NCBI RefSeq assembly: GCF_025499515.1
Contig: NZ_JAMKFA010000005.1
Location: 62,001-126,000 of the forward strand
Length of the DNA stretch: 64,000 nt
Source of the DNA: Flavobacterium odoriferum
GTDB taxonomy: Bacteria; Bacteroidota; Bacteroidia; Flavobacteriales; Flavobacteriaceae
Direction: 5' to 3'
This document shows positions 16,577 through 26,120 of this stretch, in pieces. The notes below the pieces were generated by a model. The model ran no database searches and was not told where the DNA came from. It saw only the letters and a program-made list of their open reading frames with translations. The position numbers were made by a program, and so were the translations under genes. Every line of letters starts with the position of its first letter. Within the stretch, counting starts at the first letter, position 1.

Positions 16577-17539
16577 TTAGTCAATAAAAACACTTTTAAA
16601 CTTATTCATCACTTTTTCTGGAGAATATACCTCTGAATATGCATCCCAATTTTTATTAGAATCAACTTTAAAATTTTGAATTATTTCGCTTAAGTCTTTT
16701 TCGTTTTTATATAAAAGTGCTTTATCTCCTAAAATATCAATATGCGATTTTTCCTCAGAATCTGTCCAAGTAATTATTGGTTTGTTACAAATTGAAAATT
16801 CTCCAACTGCAATACCAAAACTTTCGCCTTGCTTTCTAGCGTGTAAATAAGCGTCACAAGTGTTTATAAATTTTGCTTTGTAAATTTCGTCTTGTGATTT
16901 TGGGAGAAAAATAATATTCTTATAAGGAGTTAAAAAACTTTTAAAAACAAAGCTGTTTGTTCCCATAAAAAGAAAATAAATATCCTTCCTTTTTTTTGAA
17001 ATTTCAATGATTTGTTTTTTTACAAATGGAATATCAAAAGTGGTTTCTCCTCCATGTCTTCCAAAAACAATAGCATCTTTGGGAATACCTAATTCACTTC
17101 TCAAATTTTGTTCTGTACTTTCAACACTAATCATGTGAGGTACAAATGGAGCAAATCCGTTTGTCATTTCTTTTGACAACCATTCTGAAACATAGGCATA
17201 AACATTACCATGTGGTTCATAATATTTAAATACTGCATGAACAGCAGTTTTACAACTTTTGGCTTCTACACCATCATTTTTACCAGCTTTAATTGCATAA
17301 AACAAATCTGCCTTTGTTTTATCTACAATATTGTCTATTTCATTACTTTTGGTATAAGAAATAACCTCAAATTTATTTTTAAATTTTTCAATTGCTGGAA
17401 TGTAATTATTTTTATTATTTTTTTGATAAATAATAATAGACTCATTATTTAAATACTTTTGATTAAATAAGGCATAATTATATATAGCATTCGAAGTTCC
17501 TCTATAAGAAAGTTGATTTTCGTGAAAAAGTATTTTCAT
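16577..17539 (-). CDS. GT-B glycosyltransferase, family 4-like
   Basis: 320 residues. It begins MKILFHENQLSYRGTSNAIYNYA and has a GT-B C-terminal domain with IVFGRHGGETTFD, the phosphate-binding region YLHARKQGESFGIAVGEFSICNKPII and a following TW segment; the E-x7-E pattern of GT4 is partly kept (GESFGIAVGEF). It heads the minus-strand LPS run. Strongly AT-rich, with lower-complexity Asn/Lys stretches. Acceptor unknown. Confidence 0.8.
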   Translation of the reverse strand: MKILFHENQLSYRGTSNAIYNYALFNQKYLNNESIIIYQKNNKNNYIPAIEKFKNKFEVISYTKSNEIDNIVDKTKADLFYAIKAGKNDGVEAKSCKTAVHAVFKYYEPHGNVYAYVSEWLSKEMTNGFAPFVPHMISVESTEQNLRSELGIPKDAIVFGRHGGETTFDIPFVKKQIIEISKKRKDIYFLFMGTNSFVFKSFLTPYKNIIFLPKSQDEIYKAKFINTCDAYLHARKQGESFGIAVGEFSICNKPIITWTDSEEKSHIDILGDKALLYKNEKDLSEIIQNFKVDSNKNWDAYSEVYSPEKVMNKFKSVFID

Positions 17540-17749
17540 TATTAAAATTCAGAAATTAAAATAAAAAGCAATTGAAATATTTTTTCAAAAATACATTATT
17601 TTTTTAGTTTAATATATAAATATTAGATTTGTAAAGTTTATTTTTATTGTAAATTTTGTAAACTGAGGTGATTATTTTTATTAAAGTTAAAATAGTTTTT
17701 AAATGCAAAAAAACATTTTGACTATTAATATCAATAAAACCAAAAGCTT

Positions 17750-17965
17750 AATTGTTTTGTAAATTAAAGAACTTGTAAAAACAGTCCTCTTAGCTTTTGT
17801 CGAATACATTAAGAATGCATATACTAAAAACTTTTAAAATAAATTGCCTTCAAAATTATAAAAGGTATTGACTATGTTGTAAATTTGTTCCACAACGATG
17901 TTTGCAAAATTCTTCTACCATTATTAGATTAGGCGTAGATAATTAGGTAAAAGTGATTCGCAAAT
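17750..17965 (+). pseudogene. Decayed 3' end of a sua5/tsaC gene
   Basis: The 429-bp gap before the next gene ends in DNA that aligns collinearly with the last 220 bp of the intact tsaC gene at 23310-23530. The match is about 80 percent over 17861-17965 by eye and weaker to about 17750. The end reads V-I-R-K-stop in both copies, with a synonymous change (CGC for AGA). The relic has a one-base deletion near 17910 and a TAG where the intact gene has CAA, so it cannot be translated. It stops 3 bp before the next ATG. The left part of the gap (17540-17750) shows nothing. Confidence 0.8.
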
Positions 17966-17968
17966 AAA

Positions 17969-19042
17969 ATGAAAAAAAGTATTGTTTTTGTTAGTAACTG
18001 TCTTCCTACATTCGATAAAGATTCAGGTGCTAATCGATTAAAAGAGATTATTGAAGAGTTTATTATCTGTAATTTTGAATGTTATTTTCTAACTAACGAA
18101 AACGATTGTAGTAGTAAATATTGGAATTATTTCTCCGAGATTGGTGTTGAAATATTAAATGTTTCAGAAATTGAGAAAATTCAATCTTTAGGAAATGTAA
18201 ACTTTGTTTGGTTTAACGGTCCGAATTCATTTAAAAAAAATCTGAATTTTGTTTCTCAGCATTTACCTAAATCAAAAATTATTTATGATATGGTAGATGT
18301 TCATTTTTTACGATACAAAAGATCACTATTCTTAAATCCGTTTAAAATTTCGGATTACAAAAGGTATATAAAATACAAAAAAATTGAAACTAAATTAATC
18401 CAGAAAGCCTCAATTGTTGTTGCAATTTCTGAGAAAGAAAAAGAGCTAATCAGTAAATATGTATCACCAAAAAAGATAATCACTATTTCAAATATTCATT
18501 ATCCAAAAGTAAACAAATTAGAAATTCCAACTTTTAACCAAAGACAAAATATTTTATTTATAGGTTCAAAACATACACCAAATATTGATGCTATTTACTT
18601 TCTTTACAATGAAGTTATGCCTAAAGTTTGGAAAATCAATAAAGAAATAAAAGCGCAAATTATTGGAGATGTTGATGAGGAAATCAAAGGAATTTCACAT
18701 CCTATGTTTGAATTTTTAGGATATGTTCCAAATGTAACATCTTACTTTTTAAATAGTAAATTAATGGTGGCTCCATTACGATATGGTGCTGGTGTAAAAG
18801 GTAAAATTGGTCAAGCATTTGAATATTATTTACCCGTTATTACAACCGATATTGGTGCAGAAGGAATGAATTTAACAAATAACCATCATGCCATAATAAC
18901 AAACGATTCTACTGAATTTGCCAATAAAATTATTGAACTTTATGAAAACGAAGAGCTTTGGAAAAAGCTAAGCAATGCGAGTGAAGACAGCTTAAAACCC
19001 TTTTCAAAAGAACATTTGCGAAATGTGATTCAATCTATTTAA
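17969..19042 (+). CDS. Family 4 glycosyltransferase
   Basis: 357 residues. GT-B fold: KSIVFVSNCLPTFDKDSGANRL at the start, NILFIGSKHTPNIDAIYFL opening the second domain and the donor-site segment APLRYGAGVKGKIGQAFEYYLPVITT with IGAEGM. These match GT4 enzymes of exopolysaccharide and O-antigen clusters. It begins 3 bp after the sua5 relic and overlaps the end of the convergent GT4 gene by 8 bp. Substrate unknown. Confidence 0.87.
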   Translation: MKKSIVFVSNCLPTFDKDSGANRLKEIIEEFIICNFECYFLTNENDCSSKYWNYFSEIGVEILNVSEIEKIQSLGNVNFVWFNGPNSFKKNLNFVSQHLPKSKIIYDMVDVHFLRYKRSLFLNPFKISDYKRYIKYKKIETKLIQKASIVVAISEKEKELISKYVSPKKIITISNIHYPKVNKLEIPTFNQRQNILFIGSKHTPNIDAIYFLYNEVMPKVWKINKEIKAQIIGDVDEEIKGISHPMFEFLGYVPNVTSYFLNSKLMVAPLRYGAGVKGKIGQAFEYYLPVITTDIGAEGMNLTNNHHAIITNDSTEFANKIIELYENEELWKKLSNASEDSLKPFSKEHLRNVIQSI

Positions 19043-20168
19043 AAACGTTGTCTAACTCAGAATAAACAACTTCCGTTGATAAATAATTCGCAAAGAAATT
19101 CTTTGCTAAAGCTTGTTGTTGCTCATAAAAATTGTTATCAGTCAGTAGTTGTTCGATATGTTTTGAAAAAATTGAAGCATCAACAGTTACTAAACAACCA
19201 TTGTTTGTTTTATTTATTAATCCATCAATTCCTCTTGGATTACAAACAACAGGCAAACCATAAGAAAGCGCTTCAACAACCTTTATTTTAAGTCCGGTAC
19301 CAGATAACATTGGACAAATTGCAACTCTTGATTCGCTGTAAACTTGATTTAAATCTTCAACAAAATGTATTTTAGTAACATTTGGAAGTTCCGGGATATA
19401 TTCGTTAATTTTTCCAACAACGCAAATTGACAAAGTGGTATTTAATTTAGGATAAACTTCTTCAAAAAACCATTTTGCCGATTTCACATTGTGCTCATTA
19501 CTACTAGCAACATAAACCAAATCATATTTTTTTGTGCTATTCAATTGAAATTTAACTTCCAAAGCATGTGGAATCGTGATTACATCACTTGAAACAAATT
19601 GCGAAAAGACATAATTCTCATCTGAAGAAATGACCCAAATTTTTTGAAACAAATTCAATAATTCAACTTCTTTATTAAAATACTTGCCCAAGTTAAATCG
19701 CTTTTGATTTTGAAACTGAGAAGTCAAAAAATCATGCGTATCAATAATCAATTTAGCTTCTTTTAAATGCTTATTTTCTCTTATTAATTCTGCCCAATAA
19801 GCATACGAAATAATAATATAATCATACTGATTGTCTTCCAAAATTTTAGAGAACTGATTTTTATGACCAAATCTTGTTCTATCAAAATCTCTAATTCTTC
19901 CCTTTAATTTATTTGGAATTGCATAAGTGAACAAATACGACAAAGTCTTAGAAATACGTTTATCTCTTTTCAAAAGAAAACCATTTTCTATTAAATTAGC
20001 ATTTTTAATTGCTTCCAAATCAACTTCAGAAAATGATTTTGAAGCAATCCCTATATAATCAATTTTATGATTTCTATTTTTAAAATACAGAAGCAAGGCA
20101 AATGCTCTGGCATTATTTCCTTGATTAGAAGTTGTTGGATTTTCGGGATAGAAATAAAGTATTTTCAT
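19035..20168 (-). CDS. Family 4 glycosyltransferase
   Basis: 377 residues. MKILYFYPENPTTSNQGNNARA opens the first domain; YDLVYVASSNEHNVKSAKWFF opens the second; CPMLSGTGLKIKVVEALSYGLPVV is the GT4 donor-binding segment. It is related in layout to the gene at 17969 and convergent with it, with a tail-to-tail overlap. The protein has no signal peptide and is presumably cytosolic or membrane-associated. Substrate unknown. Confidence 0.87.
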   Translation of the reverse strand: MKILYFYPENPTTSNQGNNARAFALLLYFKNRNHKIDYIGIASKSFSEVDLEAIKNANLIENGFLLKRDKRISKTLSYLFTYAIPNKLKGRIRDFDRTRFGHKNQFSKILEDNQYDYIIISYAYWAELIRENKHLKEAKLIIDTHDFLTSQFQNQKRFNLGKYFNKEVELLNLFQKIWVISSDENYVFSQFVSSDVITIPHALEVKFQLNSTKKYDLVYVASSNEHNVKSAKWFFEEVYPKLNTTLSICVVGKINEYIPELPNVTKIHFVEDLNQVYSESRVAICPMLSGTGLKIKVVEALSYGLPVVCNPRGIDGLINKTNNGCLVTVDASIFSKHIEQLLTDNNFYEQQQALAKNFFANYLSTEVVYSELDNVFK

Positions 20169-20324
20169 AAAAAAATTTTCGTAAAAGTATAATATTCAAT
20201 TTGAAAACTAAAAAGACTTTTTTATTAAATCAAAATAAATTTTTACAAAAAATCAGAATAAATAAAAACTTATAAAAAACACCTTATTTTTTTGTTATTT
20301 TGTAAATATAAAACCAAAAACAAT

Positions 20325-21344
20325 ATGAAAGAAGCTTTATTAAAATATGATTTCACAGACAATGGATTAAATATTGGTGACTATATTCAAAGTTTAGCCG
20401 CTAAACAATTTTTAAACAATCAAGATCCTATTTTAATTAGTAGAGAAGCTTTAAACGAGTATGATGGTGAACAAGTAAAATTAATTATGAATGGTTGGTT
20501 TTTAATGAACGGAGAAAATTTTCCTCCATCAGAAAAAATAACACCTTTATTGGTTTCGCATCACATCAATACTTCTGTTCATTCTCATTTTAGAAAAGAA
20601 GAAATCGTCAATTTTTATAAAAAAAATGAACCTGTTGGATGTAGAGACTACTTTACTTTAGAGTTTTTAGAAAGTTTAGGAGTAAAATGTTATTACACAG
20701 GTTGTCTTACCTTAACATTATCAGAAAAATATAGTTCAAACGAAAAAAATGATAACATTTACTTTGTTGACCCAAGATATAAAAAAGCAAGAGGTTTAGC
20801 TGATCAATTAACTCGTATGTATTTATTGATAACGAAATTTAATACTATTAGTGTTATCCGTTCCAAATACATTAGATATAACAACAAAAAAAGTTGGAGA
20901 AAAACTTTAGATTTTTATCGATCATTTTCTCAAATATTCGAGGACGAAGTTTTAAAAAAAGCAATCTACATAAAACACTACATGCCAGCTAATAAATTTA
21001 ATAATGATACCGAAATATTCGCTTATGGTGAAGAATTATTAAGAAAATACGCTTCGGCAAAATATGTAGTTACATCTAGAATTCATTGTGCTTTGCCAAG
21101 TTTATCTTTAGGAACTCCTACGTTGTATATTGATATTCCGAACGACCATAACGTAAGCTCTTGTAGACTAAATGGAATTAAAGAATTTTTTCACATTATC
21201 CACACAAACGGAAATAAATTATCTTGTGATTTATTAAAAAATGGAGAAAAATTTAATTTAAAATCAGCATTTAAAAATAAAGATGATTTTAAAGTTATAA
21301 GAGATAATATTAAAGAAACAGTAATTAATTTTATGAAAAAATAA
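20325..21344 (+). CDS. Polysaccharide pyruvyl transferase family protein
   Basis: 339 residues from ATG 20325 (MKEALLKYD); an upstream in-frame TTG at 20292 is less likely. The family features are NIGDYIQSLAA near the start, PVGCRDYFTLEFLESLGVKCYYTGC in the middle and VVTSRIHCALPSLSLGTPTLYID near the end. Such enzymes add pyruvate ketals to sugars of capsule or O-antigen. The gene lies in the cassette of alternately oriented genes between the two sua5 copies. Confidence 0.86.
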   Translation: MKEALLKYDFTDNGLNIGDYIQSLAAKQFLNNQDPILISREALNEYDGEQVKLIMNGWFLMNGENFPPSEKITPLLVSHHINTSVHSHFRKEEIVNFYKKNEPVGCRDYFTLEFLESLGVKCYYTGCLTLTLSEKYSSNEKNDNIYFVDPRYKKARGLADQLTRMYLLITKFNTISVIRSKYIRYNNKKSWRKTLDFYRSFSQIFEDEVLKKAIYIKHYMPANKFNNDTEIFAYGEELLRKYASAKYVVTSRIHCALPSLSLGTPTLYIDIPNDHNVSSCRLNGIKEFFHIIHTNGNKLSCDLLKNGEKFNLKSAFKNKDDFKVIRDNIKETVINFMKK

Positions 21345-21372
21345 AATTTAAATTGGAATAGATGGTATCTTT

Positions 21373-22644
21373 TTACAAGATGTTTTTCACTTTCCAAAGA
21401 AGCCATTTATTTCTCAATTTATTTTTTAATCGTTTTATTTTAAATGTTTTACTAGGAAAATTTGCATTTATTTTATTAAATAATGAACTTATATGTAGTA
21501 TTTTTTCTTTTTCTTCTTTTTGATTTTCAAAAACATAAAATTCAATATCATTTTTAATTTCTGAATCAATTTCTAGCCAAAAAGCATATTCTCTAAAACC
21601 AAATGATGAATTAGTTAGCTGTTTAATAATAAAATTATATACATCCTTGTCAACATTAAATCCAAAATCATTTGGGTTTTTGTTTTTTAAAATTAATGAG
21701 ATAATCATTCTTAAACATTTTGCACATTTTCCACAATTTAAACCAGAAAAATTATGTTTATAACAAACCCTTAATGGAAATGTTTTATCCAAATTATCAA
21801 CATGTTTAACAACAAATTCTGTTTTTTGAAATCTATTAAACTCTTGTCCGTCATGAGTTATGGTTGTATTTCCAAATTTTATATGATTATCTAATTTAGA
21901 TGAACCCCAAACCATATCTTCTTTTTCATTAAGACTAGAAGCAATAAAAACATTTGAAAAACCATAATAATAGGCTAAAGGAGCTGTTGAAGCGGTTAAA
22001 ACAATACCAAATTGTACCATAGTCCACCAATCAACATAATTAAAGTAAATTAATTTTTCTAAGTGACGAGTATGAAAATCACGAAAATTAGAAGCAATAA
22101 AATGTACAGGTAATCCAGTTAACAAAGAATTTTCTTGATAGGAATTCCTTATCAAGTCCATTTTTTCAATGTTTCCTAATTCAATATCAGAACCTTGAAT
22201 AGTAATTAAATCTAATTTTTTTTCTTTATGTTTTAAAAAAGTAGTCCAAGCATCTAAACCTCCGCTAAAAAGCATTGCTTCTTTATCAACAGCAAAGGTG
22301 TTCTTTATACTTTTATTTACTATTAAATTTGAATTTTTAGCTAAAATTACAACATGTTCCTCTGCAAAACTTTTTTTCAAAATTTCTAAACATTCTAAAA
22401 AATCATCATCAATTTCATCAATTATAATGGTACATCCCGAAAACCAAGAAATAGTAATAAAATTAGCCAACCAAGGAATAGCTAAAATACTTTTAGGAAT
22501 AGCACTTACCTCAAAATCATAAGTAACATATAACTTTTCTTTATTTTTAAAATAAATCTTTAAATCTGAACTATAACTGTAGTCATAAATTACTTTATTA
22601 TTTTCTACCTTAATATCGTGAAGTTGAATTGTTGATTTTTTCAT
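21373..22644 (-). CDS. QueC-like PP-loop ATPase of unknown role
   Basis: 423 residues. A PP-loop, FSGGLDAW (126-133), matches the SGGxDS motif of QueC except Ala for Ser. Near the C-terminus four cysteines (C294, C304, C307, C310; C-x9-C-x2-C-x2-C) match the zinc site of QueC. The protein is about twice QueC's length, with a 120-residue N-terminal extension that I do not recognise. Its place beside a pyruvyltransferase and glycosyltransferases argues against preQ0 synthesis for tRNA. It might activate a carboxylate or make an amide or nitrile on a sugar or base (inference). QueC-like proteins also occur in anti-phage systems (QatC), an alternative with no partner genes here. Confidence 0.78.
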   Translation of the reverse strand: MKKSTIQLHDIKVENNKVIYDYSYSSDLKIYFKNKEKLYVTYDFEVSAIPKSILAIPWLANFITISWFSGCTIIIDEIDDDFLECLEILKKSFAEEHVVILAKNSNLIVNKSIKNTFAVDKEAMLFSGGLDAWTTFLKHKEKKLDLITIQGSDIELGNIEKMDLIRNSYQENSLLTGLPVHFIASNFRDFHTRHLEKLIYFNYVDWWTMVQFGIVLTASTAPLAYYYGFSNVFIASSLNEKEDMVWGSSKLDNHIKFGNTTITHDGQEFNRFQKTEFVVKHVDNLDKTFPLRVCYKHNFSGLNCGKCAKCLRMIISLILKNKNPNDFGFNVDKDVYNFIIKQLTNSSFGFREYAFWLEIDSEIKNDIEFYVFENQKEEKEKILHISSLFNKINANFPSKTFKIKRLKNKLRNKWLLWKVKNIL

Positions 22645-22882
22645 TATTTTAAATACCTCTTATAAGTTTCAAAGATAGAGATTACAATATTAAAATTTAT
22701 AAAGTAATAAAATTCTAATAATTTTTAAATACAAGAATATCTAAAAAAGTATAATTCGTCATTCAAGTAATAATAATAAAATATTTTTGATGAATATGTT
22801 TGTTAGTAATCGTAAATTTGTGAACAGTTTTAGCACTTAGGTTTTTGAAATTTTATTTGAAATAGAAAAAAACATGAATAGA

Positions 22883-22912
22883 TTTTTTTACCTAAATATT
22901 TGGGTAAAAAAA
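22883..22912. other. Orphan terminator-like A/T hairpin upstream of tsaC
   Basis: TTTTTTTACC (22883-22892) pairs perfectly with GGTAAAAAAA (22903-22912), and the loop is itself nearly self-complementary. It would act as a terminator in both directions, yet no gene ends here: the QueC-like gene starts at 22644 and runs away from it. The rest of the 316-bp gap 22645-22960 shows only AT-rich DNA and a -7-like TACCTTTA (22929-22936) in front of tsaC. Confidence 0.5.
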
Positions 22913-22960
22913 TTAAAAATTGAATAATTACCTTTATTATATATTAAAGACAATTTTAAA

Positions 22961-23530
22961 ATGGGAGACATAAACACCGAAGTACATAACGCATTTGAAG
23001 TCATTAAAAATGGCGGCATTATCTTATATCCAACCGATACCGTTTGGGGAATTGGTTGTGATGCTACAAATGAAGAAGCCGTAAAAAAAATCTATGCATT
23101 AAAACAACGTGAAGAAACCAAAAGTATGATTGTTTTAATGAATGGCGAACGCATGATGCACAATGTTTTCAAAGAAATTCCTGAAGTGGCTTGGCAAATT
23201 TTAGATTTATCGGAAAAACCAACGACTTTAATCTTAGATAATCCTCGAAATGTAGCTAAAAATATCGTTGCGGAAGACAACACATTAGGTGTTCGAATTG
23301 TCACCGAACCTTTTTGTTTTAAACTAATGGAACGAATGAAAAGACCATTGGTTTCAACCTCAGCTAACATTTCTGGAGAACCAACTCCAAAAACTTTCAA
23401 AGAAATTAGTCCCGAAATTATAAAAGGTGTCGACTATGTAGTAAATTTGCACCACGATAAAGTTTGCAAAAATCCTTCTACGATTATTAAATTAGGTTTA
23501 GATCATCAAGTAAAAGTGATTAGAAAATAA
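22961..23530 (+). CDS. tsaC: L-threonylcarbamoyladenylate synthase (Sua5/YrdC family)
   Basis: 189 residues, the short single-domain form. Signature segments are GGIILYPTDTVWGIGCDA, LKQREETKSMIVL and RPLVSTSANISGEP. It makes threonylcarbamoyl-AMP from Thr, bicarbonate and ATP for t6A at position 37 of ANN-decoding tRNAs. It is followed by cca after 75 bp, another tRNA maturation gene. A decayed copy of its 3' end lies 5.5 kb upstream in the same orientation. Confidence 0.94.
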   Translation: MGDINTEVHNAFEVIKNGGIILYPTDTVWGIGCDATNEEAVKKIYALKQREETKSMIVLMNGERMMHNVFKEIPEVAWQILDLSEKPTTLILDNPRNVAKNIVAEDNTLGVRIVTEPFCFKLMERMKRPLVSTSANISGEPTPKTFKEISPEIIKGVDYVVNLHHDKVCKNPSTIIKLGLDHQVKVIRK

Positions 23531-23531
23531 T

Positions 23532-23602
23532 AATTTGAAAATTTGAAGATTTGAAAAATACACCAATTTTCAAATTAACTAATTTTCAAATTTTCAAATT
23601 AA
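23532..23602. repeat. AATTTGAAAATTTG-type hairpin repeat
   Basis: The tsaC-cca gap consists of the word AATTTGAA repeated on one side and TTTTCAAATT repeated on the other, so that the two halves fold into a long imperfect hairpin. No gene is present. It resembles other word-like repeats in this window (5849, 6427, 58250). Confidence 0.55.
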
Positions 23603-23605
23603 ACA

Positions 23606-25021
23606 ATGAATTACAAACAACATTTAGAACATAACATTTTCAAAATCATTTCGCAAGCAGCTCAAGAACTCAACTTGGAATGCTATGTTATTGGTGGTTT
23701 TGTTCGCGATATATTATTAAACCGAGACCATAAAAAAGACATTGACATCGTTGCCGTTGGTAGCGGAATTGAACTAGCTTTAAAAGTTTCTGAATTGATT
23801 CCTTTCCATCCAAAAGTGCAAGTTTTTAAAAACTACGGTACAGCGATGTTACGCTACGATGATATTGACGTGGAATTTGTAGGTGCTCGAAAAGAATCGT
23901 ACACACACGATAGCCGAAATCCATTAGTAGAAAACGGAACGCTAAAAGACGACCAAGAACGAAGAGATTTCACGATAAACGCTTTGGCTTTTTCATTAAA
24001 TTCTATAAACTTTGGAGATTTAGTTGATCCTTTTAATGGTGTGGAAGATTTGAAAAACAAAATCATCAAAACACCTTTAAATCCAGATATTACGTATTCT
24101 GATGATCCGTTACGAATGATGCGTGCGATTCGTTTTGCTACGCAATTGAATTTCGAAATCGAATCGGAATCTTTAGAGGCGATTTCAAAAAATAAAGAAA
24201 GAATCAACATCATTTCAGGCGAACGAATTGTTGATGAATTGCATAAAATTCTTGCTTCTGATAAACCATCAATCGGATTTTTACATTTATATCAAACCGG
24301 TTTGTTAGATATTATTTTACCAGAACTTACGGCGTTAAACAATGTCGAAGAAGTGGAAGGTCATACACACAAAAACAATTTTTATCACACCTTAGAAGTG
24401 GTAGATAATATTTGTCCAAATACCGATGATGTTTGGTTGCGTTGGTCGGCATTATTGCATGATATTGGAAAAGCTCCAACAAAAAGATTCAACAAAAAAC
24501 AAGGTTGGACGTTTCACGGCCATGAATTTTTAGGCGGAAAAATGGTCAAAAAAATATTTGAGCGTTTACACATGCCTTTAAATCACAAAATGAAATTCGT
24601 GCAAAAAATGGTCATGATGAGTTCGCGCCCAATTGTAATTGCAGAAGATATTGTTACCGATAGCGCAGTTCGACGTTTGGTATTTGATGCAGGTGAAGAT
24701 ATCGATAGCTTAATGACGTTATGTAAAGCAGATATCACAACAAAAAATCCAAAAAAATTTCAGAAATATCACAAGAATTTCGACATCGTGAAAGAAAAAA
24801 TTGTGGAAGTGGAAGAAAAAGACCGCGTTCGTGTGTTTCAACCACCAATTTCAGGAGAAGAAATCATGGAATTATTTGGTTTACAACCTTGTAGAGAAAT
24901 TGGAGTTTTGAAAGAAGCCGTTAAAGAAGCAATTTTAGAAGGCGAAATTCCAAATGAATATGAAGCTGCTAAGGATTTTGTCTTAAACAAAGCTTCAAAA
25001 ATGGGATTGAAAAAAGTATAA
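23606..25021 (+). CDS. cca: CCA-adding tRNA nucleotidyltransferase with HD domain
   Basis: 471 residues. The class II nucleotidyltransferase head has [12 protein letters not shown] and the metal-binding KDIDIVAVG (Asp-Ile-Asp), then the RRDFTINAL motif and the neck segment [15 protein letters not shown]-terminal HD domain has [10 protein letters not shown] and H-residues at HGHEFLGG. It adds or repairs the 3' CCA of tRNAs; the four tRNA-Glu genes of this window do not encode CCA, which fits this need. It lies downstream of tsaC. Confidence 0.94.
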   Translation: MNYKQHLEHNIFKIISQAAQELNLECYVIGGFVRDILLNRDHKKDIDIVAVGSGIELALKVSELIPFHPKVQVFKNYGTAMLRYDDIDVEFVGARKESYTHDSRNPLVENGTLKDDQERRDFTINALAFSLNSINFGDLVDPFNGVEDLKNKIIKTPLNPDITYSDDPLRMMRAIRFATQLNFEIESESLEAISKNKERINIISGERIVDELHKILASDKPSIGFLHLYQTGLLDIILPELTALNNVEEVEGHTHKNNFYHTLEVVDNICPNTDDVWLRWSALLHDIGKAPTKRFNKKQGWTFHGHEFLGGKMVKKIFERLHMPLNHKMKFVQKMVMMSSRPIVIAEDIVTDSAVRRLVFDAGEDIDSLMTLCKADITTKNPKKFQKYHKNFDIVKEKIVEVEEKDRVRVFQPPISGEEIMELFGLQPCREIGVLKEAVKEAILEGEIPNEYEAAKDFVLNKASKMGLKKV

Positions 25022-25062
25022 AAATTATAATCTGTTAAAGCACTTTTCAAATGAGCATTATG

Positions 25063-25070
25063 TAAATTTG
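25063..25070 (+). promoter_or_regulatory. -7 element of ctaA
   Basis: TAAATTTG, 24 bp before ATG 25095. Its last three bases are the in-frame TTG at 25068, which shows that this TTG is promoter and not start codon. Confidence 0.6.
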
Positions 25071-25094
25071 GGGTGCTTTTTGAATATCAAAAAA

Positions 25095-26114
25095 ATGAAA
25101 ACAAATAAATCAGTTATTTATTGGCTACTTTCGGGATGTGTTTTGCTATTTATCATGGTAACTGTTGGTGGAATTACGCGTCTAACCAACTCAGGTCTAT
25201 CCATGACCGATTGGCATTTAATCAACGACACCTTCCCTCCTATGTCGGAAGAAAAATGGGTGGAAGCCTTTGAAGAATACAAGAAATTTCCAGAATATCA
25301 AAAAGTAAATCAATACAAAGATTTTCAATTAGACGACTACAAATTCATCTTCTTTTGGGAATGGTTCCACCGTTTTATTGGTCGTATTATTGGAGTGGTT
25401 TTCATTATTCCGTTCGTTTATTTCCTAATCAAAAAACAATTAGATAACGAAACCATCAAAAAATGTTTCATTCTATTAGGAATGGGTGCTTTTCAAGGAT
25501 TTTTAGGTTGGTTCATGGTAGCAAGCGGTTTAAAAGACATGCCAGATGTGAGTCACTTCAGATTAGCGATTCACTTAACGTTTGCTTTTATTACGTTTGC
25601 ATATACACTTTGGGTTGCTTTAGATTTAATTTATCCAGAAAGAAAATTACCGGTTTTAGAATTAAGAAAAATTGCTCGAATTGCATTGGTAATTTTAATC
25701 ATCCAAATTATTTATGGAGGTTTTGTTGCTGGATTAAATGCAGGATTAATTCACAATCATTGGCCTTTAATGAGCGATGGACAATTTTTCCATGAAAGTA
25801 TTCAATTAGAACAATCAAATTTACTTTTATCTTTTACAGAAGGAAAAAGTGGTGTACAATTCATTCACCGAACATTTGCTTATTTTGTAGTTTTTTCAAT
25901 CGTTTATTTATTCATAAAAAGTAGAAAATTTGTATTAGACAAAACACAAGATAATGGTATAAAAACACTTTTAGTTTTTGTTTTTATCCAATTCATTTTA
26001 GGTATTTTCACGTTGCTATTCCATGTACCACTTTGGTTAGGATTAGCACATCAAATTATGGCTTTCTTTTTATTGACAGCGATGACGTTTTCTTTGCATA
26101 GGTTTTCAAAATAA
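25095..26114 (+). CDS. ctaA: Heme A synthase (COX15/CtaA family)
   Basis: 339 residues from ATG 25095. Eight membrane helices. Conserved segments are TVGGITRLTNSGLSMTDW at the first helix end, FFWEWFHRFIGRIIG with heme-ligand His, and VQFIHRTFAYFV and LGLAHQIMAFFLL with the second His set. The family oxidises heme O to heme A for aa3-type oxidases. Helices and His pairs are intact, so it is likely functional. The 122-residue secreted protein gene follows after 6 bp. Confidence 0.9.
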   Translation: MKTNKSVIYWLLSGCVLLFIMVTVGGITRLTNSGLSMTDWHLINDTFPPMSEEKWVEAFEEYKKFPEYQKVNQYKDFQLDDYKFIFFWEWFHRFIGRIIGVVFIIPFVYFLIKKQLDNETIKKCFILLGMGAFQGFLGWFMVASGLKDMPDVSHFRLAIHLTFAFITFAYTLWVALDLIYPERKLPVLELRKIARIALVILIIQIIYGGFVAGLNAGLIHNHWPLMSDGQFFHESIQLEQSNLLLSFTEGKSGVQFIHRTFAYFVVFSIVYLFIKSRKFVLDKTQDNGIKTLLVFVFIQFILGIFTLLFHVPLWLGLAHQIMAFFLLTAMTFSLHRFSK

Positions 26115-26120
26115 ATTTTA

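Noticed and set aside
17880..17887. TAAATTTG in the sua5 relic as the promoter of the glycosyltransferase gene at 17969
   Set aside because: The same eight bases occur in the coding sequence of intact tsaC, and no TTG lies at a fitting distance, so it is probably inherited coding sequence.
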